In this document: one piece after another, positions 17,876 through 25,662 of the stretch
How the letters are laid out: every line of letters starts with the position of its first letter
Numbering within the stretch: position 1 is the stretch's first letter
Assembly (NCBI RefSeq): GCF_008704795.1
Contig: NZ_CP023690.1
Location: 3,854,501 to 3,918,500 of the forward strand
Length of the DNA stretch: 64,000 nt
Source: Streptomyces spectabilis
GTDB lineage: Bacteria > Actinomycetota > Actinomycetes > Streptomycetales > Streptomycetaceae
Direction of reading: 5' to 3'
Notes under the pieces: generated by a model
Told to the model about the DNA's origin: nothing
The model's database searches: none
What the model saw: the letters and a program-made list of their open reading frames with translations, nothing else
Translations under genes and position numbers: made by a program

Positions 17876-18691
17876 TCAGTGGTGGCCGTGGTGGCCGTGG
17901 TGGTGGCTCCCGTGCTCGGGTGCGGTCTGCGCCGCGGTCGCGGTCCGCACCGTGAACTCGGCCGTCCTGACCACGTCGTCGTGCTGGAAGTCCAGGTACA
18001 GGCGGTAGGTGCCGGCCGTGGGCGCGGTCGCCATGAAGGCGATCTCGGGTCCGGGCGCGGTGGTGCCGTCACCGGGCTCGCCCTCCGGGTGGACGTGGAG
18101 GTAGCCCAGGTCGCCGACCCGCAGGGCCACCAGGTGCCCGTACGCGGCCAGATAGGGCTGGAGGTCGGTGACGGGGCGGCCGTCGCGGCTCACGGTGAGG
18201 GTCAGTTCGCTCGCCTCGCCGGGCACGAGGGCGCCGTCGAGCGCCACGGTGTACGCGCCGGTCCGCGCGGTCCCGGTGGCCTCGGGGAGCGGCCGCGGGT
18301 CGTACGGCCCGGCGACCGCGGCGTCTATCCCCAGCGTCATCGTCCCGTCGTGGCCTGCCGGGTGGACGTCGGCGAAGAATCTCCAGTCCCCCGGCTCCAG
18401 GGCGAGGTCCACGCTCCAGGTGCCCTTCTCGTCCCGCACCGGGTGCACGTGCTGGAACCCGGCCGTGTCGCGCCGGACGGCGATGAAGTGCAGCTCCTTC
18501 TCGTGCTCGGGCGTGAACTCGGTGACGGGCCGCCCGTCGGGGCCCAGCACCCGGAAGGTGACCGGCTGCACGCCCGCGGTGAGGATCGTGGCGTCGAGTT
18601 CGAGGGTGTACCCGTTCTCCGAGACCGAGAGGCCGCCGGGGCGGGCGCCGCCGTGGCCTGCGTGGCCTGCGTGACCTGCGTGATTGTTCAT
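17876..18691 (-). CDS. His-rich, probably metal-binding cytoplasmic protein
   Basis: A 271-aa protein with His-rich ends: HAGHAGHAGHGG at residues 4-15 and a final HGSHHHGHHGHH. In between, two beta-rich modules each contain LHFIAV or HLVALRV and an H-V-H-P motif (FQHVHPV and YLHVHPE). There is no signal peptide or membrane span, so it should be cytosolic. The His clusters suggest buffering of Cu, Ni or Zn. A perfect CsoR-like palindrome 66 bases upstream of the start points to copper. The start is ATG 18691 behind ggggaga. It heads a likely operon with the AhpD-family and MFS genes. I know such proteins only as conserved actinobacterial hypotheticals. Confidence 0.75.
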   Translation of the reverse strand: MNNHAGHAGHAGHGGARPGGLSVSENGYTLELDATILTAGVQPVTFRVLGPDGRPVTEFTPEHEKELHFIAVRRDTAGFQHVHPVRDEKGTWSVDLALEPGDWRFFADVHPAGHDGTMTLGIDAAVAGPYDPRPLPEATGTARTGAYTVALDGALVPGEASELTLTVSRDGRPVTDLQPYLAAYGHLVALRVGDLGYLHVHPEGEPGDGTTAPGPEIAFMATAPTAGTYRLYLDFQHDDVVRTAEFTVRTATAAQTAPEHGSHHHGHHGHH

Positions 18692-18756
18692 GACGTCTCC
18701 CCATGGTTGTTCCGCGCCCTGCGGCGTCGCCCCTTCTGGGCGATGATCAGAACCAT

Positions 18757-18773
18757 ATACCCCCTAGGGGTAT
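18757..18773. promoter_or_regulatory. CsoR-like copper operator palindrome
   Basis: A perfect inverted repeat with 7-bp arms, ATACCCC and GGGGTAT, around a 3-base centre. This is the form of actinobacterial CsoR sites (ATACCC...GGGTAT). It is 66 bases upstream of the His-rich protein gene. CsoR represses and is released by Cu(I), so the downstream operon would be copper-induced. Confidence 0.7.
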
Positions 18774-18811
18774 CAGGAAAGGCCTGGCGACCGAAATCCC
18801 AGGAGAGACGA

Positions 18812-18842
18812 AAGAGGGCATCTACGGCGTAGATGCCCTCTT
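18812..18842 (-). terminator. terminator after the DUF3830 gene
   Basis: A perfect 14-bp stem (aagagggcatctac) with a ggc loop, 44 bases past the stop of the DUF3830 gene. It insulates that gene from the CsoR-like promoter of the next operon on the same strand. Confidence 0.8.
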
Positions 18843-18885
18843 CGGATGGCCCGAGGCGGCCTCACCGGCCGCGGTCAGCGGCGGC

Positions 18886-19377
18886 TCAGGGTTGCCGCCG
18901 GAAGCTCAGGGTCTCCCCCTGGGCTCCGGTGCGCCACAGGTCGTTGCAGGCCTCGGCCAGTGCGTCCAGGCCGTCCACGACCTGGCCCCAGACGATGCCG
19001 GGGACCCAGCCGACATCGCCGTTGATCAGCAGGTTGTTGCGCTCGTAGAAGAGGGCGAGGTCGACGATCGTGCCGCTCTGGGGCCGGTCGTAGCCGTGCG
19101 ACGACGTGCCCAACTCGGTGCCGGTGAACGTGAAATAGCACAGGTCGCCCGGGATGGGCGTGATGGTGGGGTTCTCCAGCGGGGGTTCTTCGGGGGCGAA
19201 GGGCGGGAAGAGGGCGTAGATCTCGTTGCGGGCGTACTTCGCGTGGTACACGTCGCCGCTCAGCGGCAGCGCGTCCCACACGGCCGCGCAGGTCACCGGG
19301 GCCTTGTCGGCGAGGAGCAGCGCCGTGGCCCGGACACCGCGCTTGGCGAGGGCGACTTCGATGTAGCGGTCTGCCAT
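18886..19377 (-). CDS. DUF3830 family protein (cyclophilin-like fold)
   Basis: A 163-aa protein starting MADRYIEVALAKRGVRATA, which with TCAAVWDALPLSGDVYHAKYARNEIYALFP matches DUF3830, a family with a cyclophilin-like fold and no known catalytic role. The start is ATG 19377 or ATG 19386; gggagg lies upstream and fits either. The frame is open further but codes low-complexity sequence. It is divergent from ehuB with about 130 bases between. DUF3830 genes are often found beside racemase, amidase and ABC-transporter genes like those here, suggesting a part in the same catabolic unit. Confidence 0.8.
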   Translation of the reverse strand: MADRYIEVALAKRGVRATALLLADKAPVTCAAVWDALPLSGDVYHAKYARNEIYALFPPFAPEEPPLENPTITPIPGDLCYFTFTGTELGTSSHGYDRPQSGTIVDLALFYERNNLLINGDVGWVPGIVWGQVVDGLDALAEACNDLWRTGAQGETLSFRRQP

Positions 19378-19508
19378 GCGCCCCATGGTCCTCCCGGGGC
19401 CTCCGCCCGCGTCAAGAGCGCCCTGGCCGGGGCGGGTTCGGGGCGAGGTTCCCGGCGGGGCCGGAATTGATCCGCATATCTCGCATCGGGTCGGGTAGTC
19501 GCGCGCCC
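19378..19508. promoter_or_regulatory. divergent control region, DUF3830 gene / ehuB
   Basis: About 130 bases. At 19470-19482 lies atccgcatatctc, the near-copy of the site at 13280-13292. It sits 27 bases before the ehuB start, a position suited to repression. Confidence 0.4.
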
Positions 19509-20441
19509 ATGGCTCCACCACTGAGCAACCCCATCAAGACAGCGAGCGGCAGGACGGACGGAGGCAGACCGGGGCGCGCGCCCGGTCCGCCCCGGCGTGC
19601 GGTCCTGGCGTCCGCCGCCGCCATCGGCGCGGTCGGCGCCCTCGGCGCGGCGGGCTGCAGCCGCGTGCCCACCGGGGACACGCTGGCCCGCCTGAAGTCA
19701 CAGGGCACGGTGCGGCTCGGCATCGCGGGCGAGGCACCGTACGGATACATCAACGACAAAGGGGACTTCACCGGCGAGGCGGTGGAGCTCGCGAAGATCA
19801 TCTTCAAGCGCCTCGGCGTCGGCGACGTACAGCCCGTCGCGACCGACTTCAGCTCGCTGATCCCGGGCCTCAAGACACAGCAGTTCGATGTCGTGTCCGC
19901 CGGGATGTACATCAACAAAGAGCGCTGCCAGCAGGTGATCTTCTCCGATCCCGAGTACCAGATGCTCGACTCCTTCATCGTCCGTAAGGGCAACCCGATG
20001 GGCCTCCACTCGTACGCGGACGTCGTGAAGAAGAAGGCCAAGTTCGGCACCGGGACCGGTTACGCCGAGATCGCGTACGCGGTCGACGCCGGGTACAAGG
20101 AGAGCGACATCGTGATCCTCCAGGATCCGGTCGCGGGCCTGAACGCCGTCGAGGCCGGGCGCATCGACGTCTTCGGCGGGACCGCCCTGACGACCCGCGG
20201 CGTCGTGAAGAAGAGCCGCAAGGCCGAGGCGACCGACCCGTTCGCGCCGATCGTGGACGGCAAGAAGCACGTCGACGGCGGCGGCTTCACGTTCCGCCCC
20301 TCGGACACCAAGCTCCGCGACGCCTTCAACGTGGAGATCCACAAGATGAAGAAGAGCGGCGAGCTCTTCCGGGTGCTCAAGCGGTTCGGCTTCACCAAGG
20401 CCGAGATGACCACCCTGACCGCCAAGGAGCTGTGCCGATGA
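19509..20441 (+). CDS. ehuB: Ehu-type ABC transporter substrate-binding lipoprotein
   Basis: A 310-aa polar amino-acid-type (family 3) binding protein that resembles EhuB, the ectoine/hydroxyectoine receptor. A twin-arginine signal (PPRRAVLASAAA) ends in a lipobox GAAGC, so it is a membrane-anchored lipoprotein probably exported by Tat. The mature part starts with GTVRLGIAGEAPYGYIN and has the FDVVSAGMYI and GTGTGYAEIAYAV segments of the family. The start is ATG 19509; a slightly longer reading has no ribosome-binding site. Its TGA overlaps the ATG of ehuC. The four-gene ehuBCDA order is intact. The ligand may be ectoine-like, but the usual eutDE degradation genes are not nearby. Confidence 0.88.
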   Translation: MAPPLSNPIKTASGRTDGGRPGRAPGPPRRAVLASAAAIGAVGALGAAGCSRVPTGDTLARLKSQGTVRLGIAGEAPYGYINDKGDFTGEAVELAKIIFKRLGVGDVQPVATDFSSLIPGLKTQQFDVVSAGMYINKERCQQVIFSDPEYQMLDSFIVRKGNPMGLHSYADVVKKKAKFGTGTGYAEIAYAVDAGYKESDIVILQDPVAGLNAVEAGRIDVFGGTALTTRGVVKKSRKAEATDPFAPIVDGKKHVDGGGFTFRPSDTKLRDAFNVEIHKMKKSGELFRVLKRFGFTKAEMTTLTAKELCR

Positions 20442-21250
20442 CAGCGGGCCTCTGGGAACACTGGGTCCTTCCCGGCATCTGGATCACCATCCAGCTCACG
20501 CTCTACAGCGCGGCGCTCGCGACGGTCGTGGCCTTCGCCGTCGGCATGGCGCGCACGCACCGGCTGCGCGTGGTGCGGTTCTTCGCCGCCTTCTACACCG
20601 AGGTCTTCCGGGGCATGTCCGCCCTGATCCTGATGTTCTGGATCTTCTTCGTCCTGCCCCAGCTCGCGGGCTGGGCGCTGGTGCCGATGTGGGCGGCCGT
20701 GCTCGCCCTCGGGCTCTCCTACGGCGCGTACGGCGCCGAGATCGTGCGCGGCGCCCTGAACGCGGTGGCTCCGGCGCAGCGCGAGGCGGGGGTCGCGCTG
20801 AGCTTCACGCCGTGGCAGCGGATGCGGCTCGTCCTGCTGCCGCAGGCGGTCCCGGAGATGATCCCGTCGTTCTGCAACCTGCTCGTCGAGCTGCTCAAGG
20901 GCACCGCCCTGGTGTCGCTGCTCGGCATCGGCGACGTGTCCTTCGCCGCGTACCTGGTGCGGCTCGCGACCACCGAGAGCGCGCAGATCTACTCGATCAC
21001 GCTGGTCATCTACTTCGTGCTCGCGTTCCTGCTGACGCGCGGGATGAAGGTCCTGGAGCGGAAGGCCAAGGCCGGGATCGGGCAGTTCCCGGAGCCGGGC
21101 CAGGGCCTCGGGCCCTGGCTGAGGTTCCGCCGGCCGAGCGCCAAGTCCGGTGAGCTGAGCTCCACGGGCGTCACGGACGTCGCGGGCGTCTCGGGCATCA
21201 CGGGCGTCTCGGGCATCACGGGTGCGACCGGCGGAGGTGGCGCGCGATGA
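20438..21250 (+). CDS. ehuC: Ehu-type ABC transporter permease, subunit C
   Basis: A 270-aa inner-membrane permease of the His/Glu/Gln (HisM) family with about five hydrophobic spans. The EAA loop is visible around EAGVALSFTPWQRMRLVLLPQAVPEMIP. It is coupled to ehuB by ATGA at 20438-20441 and to ehuD by ATGA at 21247-21250. The C-terminus has an unusual extension of about 50 residues ending in GVTDVAGVSGITGVSGITGATG, coded by an 18-base unit repeated twice. It is probably unstructured and may be a repeat-driven addition. Confidence 0.88.
   Translation: MTAGLWEHWVLPGIWITIQLTLYSAALATVVAFAVGMARTHRLRVVRFFAAFYTEVFRGMSALILMFWIFFVLPQLAGWALVPMWAAVLALGLSYGAYGAEIVRGALNAVAPAQREAGVALSFTPWQRMRLVLLPQAVPEMIPSFCNLLVELLKGTALVSLLGIGDVSFAAYLVRLATTESAQIYSITLVIYFVLAFLLTRGMKVLERKAKAGIGQFPEPGQGLGPWLRFRRPSAKSGELSSTGVTDVAGVSGITGVSGITGATGGGGAR
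21183..21222 (+). repeat. 18-bp tandem repeat in the ehuC 3' end
   Basis: The unit cgggcgtctcgggcatca occurs twice back to back and a partial third follows. It codes GVSGIT repeats in the permease tail. Confidence 0.8.
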
Positions 21251-21912
21251 ACCACGGTACGGACAAATGGGACTGGGGCGCGGTCGCCGACTTCATGCCG
21301 CACTTCTGGGACGGAGTGCTCGTCACCCTCCAGGTGCTCGCGCTCGGCTCGCTGATCTCCTTCTCGGTGGGGCTCCTGTGGGCGCTCGCCTTCCGCGCGC
21401 CGACGCGGTTCATCCGCTGGCCGGTCGGCCTGATCACCGAGTTCATCCGCAACACGCCGCTGCTCGTGCAGCTGTTCTTCCTGTTCTTCGTGCTGCCGGA
21501 GTGGAACATCCAGTTCTCCGCCGAGACCACCGGCACGATCGCGATCGGCCTGCACTACTCGACGTACACCGCGCAGGTCTACCGCGCGGGCATCGAGGCC
21601 GTGCCCGTCGGCCAGTGGGAGGCGGCCAAGGCGCTGAGCCTGTCGTACCCGCGCACCTGGACCGCGGTGATCCTGCCGCAGGCGATCCGCCGCGTGGTCC
21701 CCGCGCTCGGCAACTACGTCATCGCGATGCTCAAGGACACCCCGCTGCTCGCCAGCATCGGCGTCCTGGAGCTGCTCCAGCGCTCGCGGCTCGAAGCGGC
21801 GCAGACCTTCCAGTACACGGAGGCCCTGACCGTCGTCGGCGTCGCCTTCATCCTCATCGCCTATCCGTCCTCCCTCCTCCTGCGAGCCCTGGAGCGCCGT
21901 CTTGTCCGCTGA
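21247..21912 (+). CDS. ehuD: Ehu-type ABC transporter permease, subunit D
   Basis: A 221-aa permease paired with EhuC, with about five membrane spans and an EAA loop (WEAAKALSLSYPRTWTAVILPQAI, residues about 121-144). It belongs to the polar amino-acid ABC permease family. It starts by ATGA overlap with ehuC and its last 11 bases overlap the TTG start of ehuA. Confidence 0.88.
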   Translation: MNHGTDKWDWGAVADFMPHFWDGVLVTLQVLALGSLISFSVGLLWALAFRAPTRFIRWPVGLITEFIRNTPLLVQLFFLFFVLPEWNIQFSAETTGTIAIGLHYSTYTAQVYRAGIEAVPVGQWEAAKALSLSYPRTWTAVILPQAIRRVVPALGNYVIAMLKDTPLLASIGVLELLQRSRLEAAQTFQYTEALTVVGVAFILIAYPSSLLLRALERRLVR

Positions 21913-22717
21913 CACCCCCCTCTCCAAAGACCGGGCGAACCCGGCCGTCGACGGCAGCGAGCTGATCCGCTTCGACAAGGTCGTCAAGCGCTTCGGCTCG
22001 AACACGGTCCTGGACGAGCTGGACTTCTCCGTGGCCTCCGGCAAGCACGTCACGCTGATCGGCCCGTCCGGCTCCGGCAAGACGACGATCCTGCGGCTGC
22101 TCATGACGCTGATCAAGCCGGACGAGGGCACGATCAAGGTCGGCGACGCGTACCTCACGCACGAGGAGAAGAACGGCAGGCTCGTCCCCGCGGGCGAGAA
22201 GCACGTGCGCGAGGTCCGCAAGAACATCGGGATGGTCTTCCAGCAGTTCAACCTGTTCCCGAACATGAAGGTGCTCCGCAACATCACGGAGGCGCCCGTC
22301 ACCGTCCTCGGCCTCTCCAAGGACGAGGCCGAGCAGCGCGCCCGCGACCTGCTCGACCTGGTCGGCCTCGGCGACAAGTGCGACGCCTATCCGACGCAGC
22401 TGTCCGGCGGCCAGCAGCAGCGGGTCGCCATCGCCCGCGCGCTCGCCATGCGTCCGCAGGTGCTGCTCCTGGACGAGGTGACGTCGGCGCTCGACCCGGA
22501 GCTGGTCGCCGGGGTCCTCGACGTCCTCCGGGACATCGCGCACACCACGGACATCACCATGCTCTGCGTGACCCACGAGATGAACTTCGCCCGGGACATC
22601 TCCGACCAGGTCCTGATGTTCGACGCGGGCCGGGTGATCGAGTCGGGGCCGCCGGAGAAGATCTTCTCCGACCCCGGGCACGAGCGGACCCGCGAATTCC
22701 TGTCGGCGGTGCTCTGA
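21902..22717 (+). CDS. ehuA: Ehu-type ABC transporter ATPase
   Basis: A 271-aa ABC ATPase with Walker A GPSGSGKTT (about residues 55-63), Q-loop FQQFNLFP, signature LSGGQQQR, Walker B VLLLDEVTSALD and H-loop THEMNF. It resembles GlnQ/EhuA-type amino-acid importers. It starts at TTG 21902 inside the end of ehuD, so the whole transporter is one translationally linked operon. It is followed by a terminator hairpin. Confidence 0.9.
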   Translation: MSADTPLSKDRANPAVDGSELIRFDKVVKRFGSNTVLDELDFSVASGKHVTLIGPSGSGKTTILRLLMTLIKPDEGTIKVGDAYLTHEEKNGRLVPAGEKHVREVRKNIGMVFQQFNLFPNMKVLRNITEAPVTVLGLSKDEAEQRARDLLDLVGLGDKCDAYPTQLSGGQQQRVAIARALAMRPQVLLLDEVTSALDPELVAGVLDVLRDIAHTTDITMLCVTHEMNFARDISDQVLMFDAGRVIESGPPEKIFSDPGHERTREFLSAVL

Positions 22718-22728
22718 GCGTTCCCGTC

Positions 22729-22749
22729 GGCGGCGCCCCGGGCGCCGCC
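22729..22749 (+). terminator. terminator after ehuA
   Basis: A perfect 9-bp GC stem (ggcggcgcc/ggcgccgcc) with a ccg loop, 11 bases after the ehuA stop. Confidence 0.7.
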
Positions 22750-22929
22750 CGCGCCGGGGTTTCCCCGTGCTCCTTCGCCGGGGAGCGCGGGGAACGCCGT
22801 AGAAACCTCCAACGCCCCCTACCAGCAGGCGATTTGGCGGTTATGGTGGACAGAGTCCAGCTGTCCGGAAACCGTACCGTCCAGGGATCACCAGGCCACC
22901 GGGGCCACGAGGGGTCGAGGGGGAGAGCC

Positions 22930-23688
22930 GTGACGCTCCAGCACCAGCCGACGACGGCGCACCGGTCGGTGCAGCACGCCCTGCGCGTGCTGGAACTCGT
23001 CGCGCGCCGCGGCACCGGCGTCACCGACGACGAGCTGGCCCGGCACACGGCACTGCCGCCGGCCCGGCTCGCCCCGCTCCTGCGCATGCTGCTCCGCGAG
23101 GGGTACGTGGAACAGCTCGCGGACGGGGCGTATGTGACGGGCGCCGCGCTCACCCGGCTCGGCTCCGCCGCCGAGCGCGGCCACGCCCTGCGCGAGAAGC
23201 TCCAGAGCACCCTGGTCGGCCTGCGCGACTCGATCGGCGCCGCGGTCTATGTGAGCCGGTACGTGGACGGCGAGATCCGGGTCCTGACCGTCGCGGACGG
23301 GCCGGGCACGCCGAAGGTCAACGAGTGGGTGGACTTCCGCGTCGCGGGCCACGCCTGCGCGGTCGGCAAGAGCCTGCTCGGCCAGCTGGACGTGGCCGCG
23401 CGCCGGGACCACCTCGCGCGCCACAAGATGCCCCGGCTCACCTCGCGGACGATCACGAACGAGCGGGTGCTGCTCACCAAGCTCGCCGCCCAGGCCCCCA
23501 CGGTCCCCGTCCTCGACATCCAGGAGTACGCGGTGGGCACGGTCTGCGCCGCCGTCCCCGTCACGGCGGGCTCCGCGGTCGGCTGCCTCGCCCTGTCCCT
23601 GCCGGTCGAGCGCGCGCACCGGCTGCGCGAGGCCGCGGAGACCCTGAACCGCAAGGCGGCGCCGGTGCTGCTCTCGCTGGCGATCTGA
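22930..23688 (+). CDS. IclR-family transcriptional regulator
   Basis: A 252-aa regulator with an N-terminal winged HTH (residues about 12-75: LRVLELVARRGTGVTDDELARHT) and a C-terminal IclR effector domain (AVGKSLLG, RTITNERVLL, EYAVGTVCAAVPV). I chose GTG 22930 after gggggag; an upstream in-frame ATG at 22842 lacks a site. It follows the ehu operon on the same strand after about 210 bases. It is the only dedicated regulator in the 11-23.7 kb catabolic region and probably controls ehuBCDA and the divergent enzyme genes. Confidence 0.88.
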   Translation: MTLQHQPTTAHRSVQHALRVLELVARRGTGVTDDELARHTALPPARLAPLLRMLLREGYVEQLADGAYVTGAALTRLGSAAERGHALREKLQSTLVGLRDSIGAAVYVSRYVDGEIRVLTVADGPGTPKVNEWVDFRVAGHACAVGKSLLGQLDVAARRDHLARHKMPRLTSRTITNERVLLTKLAAQAPTVPVLDIQEYAVGTVCAAVPVTAGSAVGCLALSLPVERAHRLREAAETLNRKAAPVLLSLAI

Positions 23689-23740
23689 GCAGGCGGTCGG
23701 GCCACTGGCCGAGCCGGTGGTCGAGAGCACCCCCTGGGAC

Positions 23741-23765
23741 CAGGTAATATTTTCTTCGTCAGCAG
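23741..23765 (+). promoter_or_regulatory. -10 region of tRNA-Lys copy 2
   Basis: The hexamer TAATAT at 23746-23751 has the same spacing to the tRNA as the hexamers of the other two copies. It is the closest of the three to consensus. Confidence 0.6.
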
Positions 23766-23839
23766 GCGCCGCTAGCTCAGTTGGTTAGAGCAGCTGACTC
23801 TTAATCAGCGGGTCCGGGGTTCGAGTCCCTGGCGGCGCA
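23766..23839 (+). tRNA. tRNA-Lys (anticodon CUU), copy 2
   Basis: Identical over all 74 bases to the copy at 6413-6486, including the CTCTTAA anticodon loop. It has its own -10 box and terminator, so it is an independent transcription unit. Confidence 0.97.
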
Positions 23840-23872
23840 CTAGCGATCAGGTCACCCACCTGGTGCTGGCTT

Positions 23873-23911
23873 CGAAGAGGGCGCTTCCGGTTTCCGGAAG
23901 CGCCCTCTTCG
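23873..23911 (+). terminator. terminator after tRNA-Lys copy 2
   Basis: A perfect 18-bp stem (cgaagagggcgcttccgg) with a ttt loop, about 33 bases after the tRNA. Confidence 0.88.
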
Positions 23912-23981
23912 CGTTCCCGGAGGCGTCGCCTCCGCGTGCGATCATCGGATGTCGAGCGGATACCGGTGGTGGGGGGACAGC

Positions 23982-24716
23982 ATGGTGTGGACGACCGTCA
24001 TGGAACCGAGGCCCTTCGCGGCCCGGCGCCTCGTGTGCTTCCCGCACGCGGGCGGCTCGCCGCACTTCTTCCGCGCGTGGGGCAAGGCCCTCCAGGACTT
24101 CGAGGTGCACGCGGTCTGCTACCCGGCGCGCGGCGAGCGCATCGCCGAGCCACCCGCCACCGATCTGCGGCAGCTGGCCCGCGACCTCGCCCGGGAGCTG
24201 CGGCCGCTCCCGGACGGACGGCCCACGGTCTTCTTCGGGCACAGCATGGGCGCCTCCGTCGCCTACGAGGTCGCGCGGATCTGGCAGTCCCGGGGCGCGC
24301 GCCCCGAGCACCTCTTCGCCTCGGCGTCCCGGGCCCCGGGGACCGCGCAGGGCTCCCCCGAGGAGGCCGCGGGGCTCTCCGACGCGAAGGTCCTCGACGT
24401 GCTGCGCGGCCTCGGCGGCACGGAGGCGGAGCTGCTCGACAACCCGCTCTTCCTCGAACTCGTCATGCCGTACGTGAGCGCGGACTTCCGCATGGTCGCG
24501 GGGTACGCGGCCCCGGCGGACGCCGCCCCGCTCGACTGCCCCGTCACCGTGCTCCTCGGCGACGCCGACACCCGGGTGAACACCGCGCACGCCGAGGCCT
24601 GGCGGGACACCACCCGGGCCGCCTTCGAGCTGTTCACGCTCCCCGGCGGACACTTCTACCTGGCCGACGAACCGCCGTACGCCCTGATCGAGCGGGCCGC
24701 GGGAGGCCGGGGATGA
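23982..24716 (+). CDS. type II thioesterase (alpha/beta hydrolase)
   Basis: A 244-aa type II (GrsT-like) thioesterase. The nucleophile is Ser88 in FFGHSMGAS, with Asp near 195 (LLGDADTRVN) and His224 (LPGGHFYL); the N-terminal LVCFPHAGGSPHFFRAW is characteristic. Such enzymes remove wrong acyl groups from NRPS or PKS carrier proteins. No NRPS, PKS or carrier protein lies in this window, so it may act in trans or on another thioester. The start is ATG 23982 after a ggggg run; ATG 23949 is possible. Its TGA overlaps the ATG of the GH114 gene, an unexpected partner. Confidence 0.88.
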   Translation: MVWTTVMEPRPFAARRLVCFPHAGGSPHFFRAWGKALQDFEVHAVCYPARGERIAEPPATDLRQLARDLARELRPLPDGRPTVFFGHSMGASVAYEVARIWQSRGARPEHLFASASRAPGTAQGSPEEAAGLSDAKVLDVLRGLGGTEAELLDNPLFLELVMPYVSADFRMVAGYAAPADAAPLDCPVTVLLGDADTRVNTAHAEAWRDTTRAAFELFTLPGGHFYLADEPPYALIERAAGGRG

Positions 24717-25552
24717 GCGGAGCGCCCGGCCGAGTTCGCCGCGCCCCTACGGGGCGTGCCCTCGGCGCCCTCGCTCTCGCCGTGGCGCTCCTGACGAGCT
24801 GCTCCGGCGAGAAGAGCGGCCCCTCCGACCGCACGCCGAAGGCGCCCCGTGCCGGTGCCGCCTTCGACTACCAGCTGGGCGGCGCCTACCCGCCCCCCGA
24901 CGGCGTCCGCGCCGTCTCCCGCGACCGCGGGGCGAAGCCCGCCCCGGGCCGCTACAACATCTGCTACGTCAACGCCTTCCAGGCCCAGCCCGGCGCCAAG
25001 GCCACCGCGTGGTGGCGCAAGCACCACCCCGACCTGCTGCTGCGCGGCGCGCACGGCAAGCTCGTGGTCGACGAGGACTGGGCGGAGCCCCTCCTCGACA
25101 TCTCCACCGCGGCCAGGCGCAAGGCCCTGCTCGACGTCGTCGGCCCCTGGATCGACGGCTGCGCGCGCGCCGGGTTCGACGCGGTGGAGCCCGACAACCT
25201 CGACTCGTACACCCGCTCCCGAGGCCGCATCGACGCCGCCGACGGCCAGGCCTTCGCGCGGCTCCTGGTGCGCAGGGCCCACGAGCGGGGCCTGGCCGTC
25301 GCGCAGAAGAACACCACCGAGTTCCTGGACGAGAAGCTCGGCTTCGACTTCGCCGTCGCCGAGGAGTGCGGCCAGTACGGCGAGTGCGGCGACTACGCGG
25401 CGGCGTACGGCGGGAAGGTCTTCGACATCGAGTACGAGAAGAAGGGGTTCGACGCCGCGTGCCGCCGCTGGGGCGGCAGGATCTCCGTCGTCCTGCGCGA
25501 CCGCGACGTGGCCCCGGCCGGCGAGGACGGCCACGTGTACCGGCGCTGCTGA
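24713..25552 (+). CDS. GH114-family lipoprotein (alpha-1,4-polygalactosaminidase-like)
   Basis: A 279-aa secreted lipoprotein. The signal peptide ends in lipobox LLTSC, followed by a short linker and a TIM-barrel domain with AAFDYQLGGAYPPPDGV, ICYVNAFQAQPG, WIDGCARAGFDAVEPDNLDSY and AVAQKNTTEF. These match GH114 (endo-alpha-1,4-polygalactosaminidase) proteins, which cleave galactosamine-containing polysaccharides. The EPDNLD segment holds the conserved acidic residues. It starts by ATGA overlap with the thioesterase gene at 24713-24716. Action on an extracellular amino-sugar polymer is likely; the substrate is unproven. Confidence 0.85.
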   Translation: MSGAPGRVRRAPTGRALGALALAVALLTSCSGEKSGPSDRTPKAPRAGAAFDYQLGGAYPPPDGVRAVSRDRGAKPAPGRYNICYVNAFQAQPGAKATAWWRKHHPDLLLRGAHGKLVVDEDWAEPLLDISTAARRKALLDVVGPWIDGCARAGFDAVEPDNLDSYTRSRGRIDAADGQAFARLLVRRAHERGLAVAQKNTTEFLDEKLGFDFAVAEECGQYGECGDYAAAYGGKVFDIEYEKKGFDAACRRWGGRISVVLRDRDVAPAGEDGHVYRRC

Positions 25553-25662
25553 CCTCCCCCGCGCGGGCCGTACGGCCGGGCCGCCGGATATCCCTCGTAC
25601 CGGCGAGGACGCGGCCCGCCGCCCGTGCTGAACTGGCAACCCCCGTGCGAGGGAGCCGCCGC

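Noticed and set aside
12129..22717. Calling the region a full ectoine-degradation cluster
   Set aside because: The transporter and EutA-like genes fit, but no EutD hydrolase, EutE deacylase or EutBC is present.
23982..24716. Thioesterase as part of an NRPS/PKS gene cluster
   Set aside because: No adenylation, ketosynthase or carrier-protein domain is seen in 64 kb.
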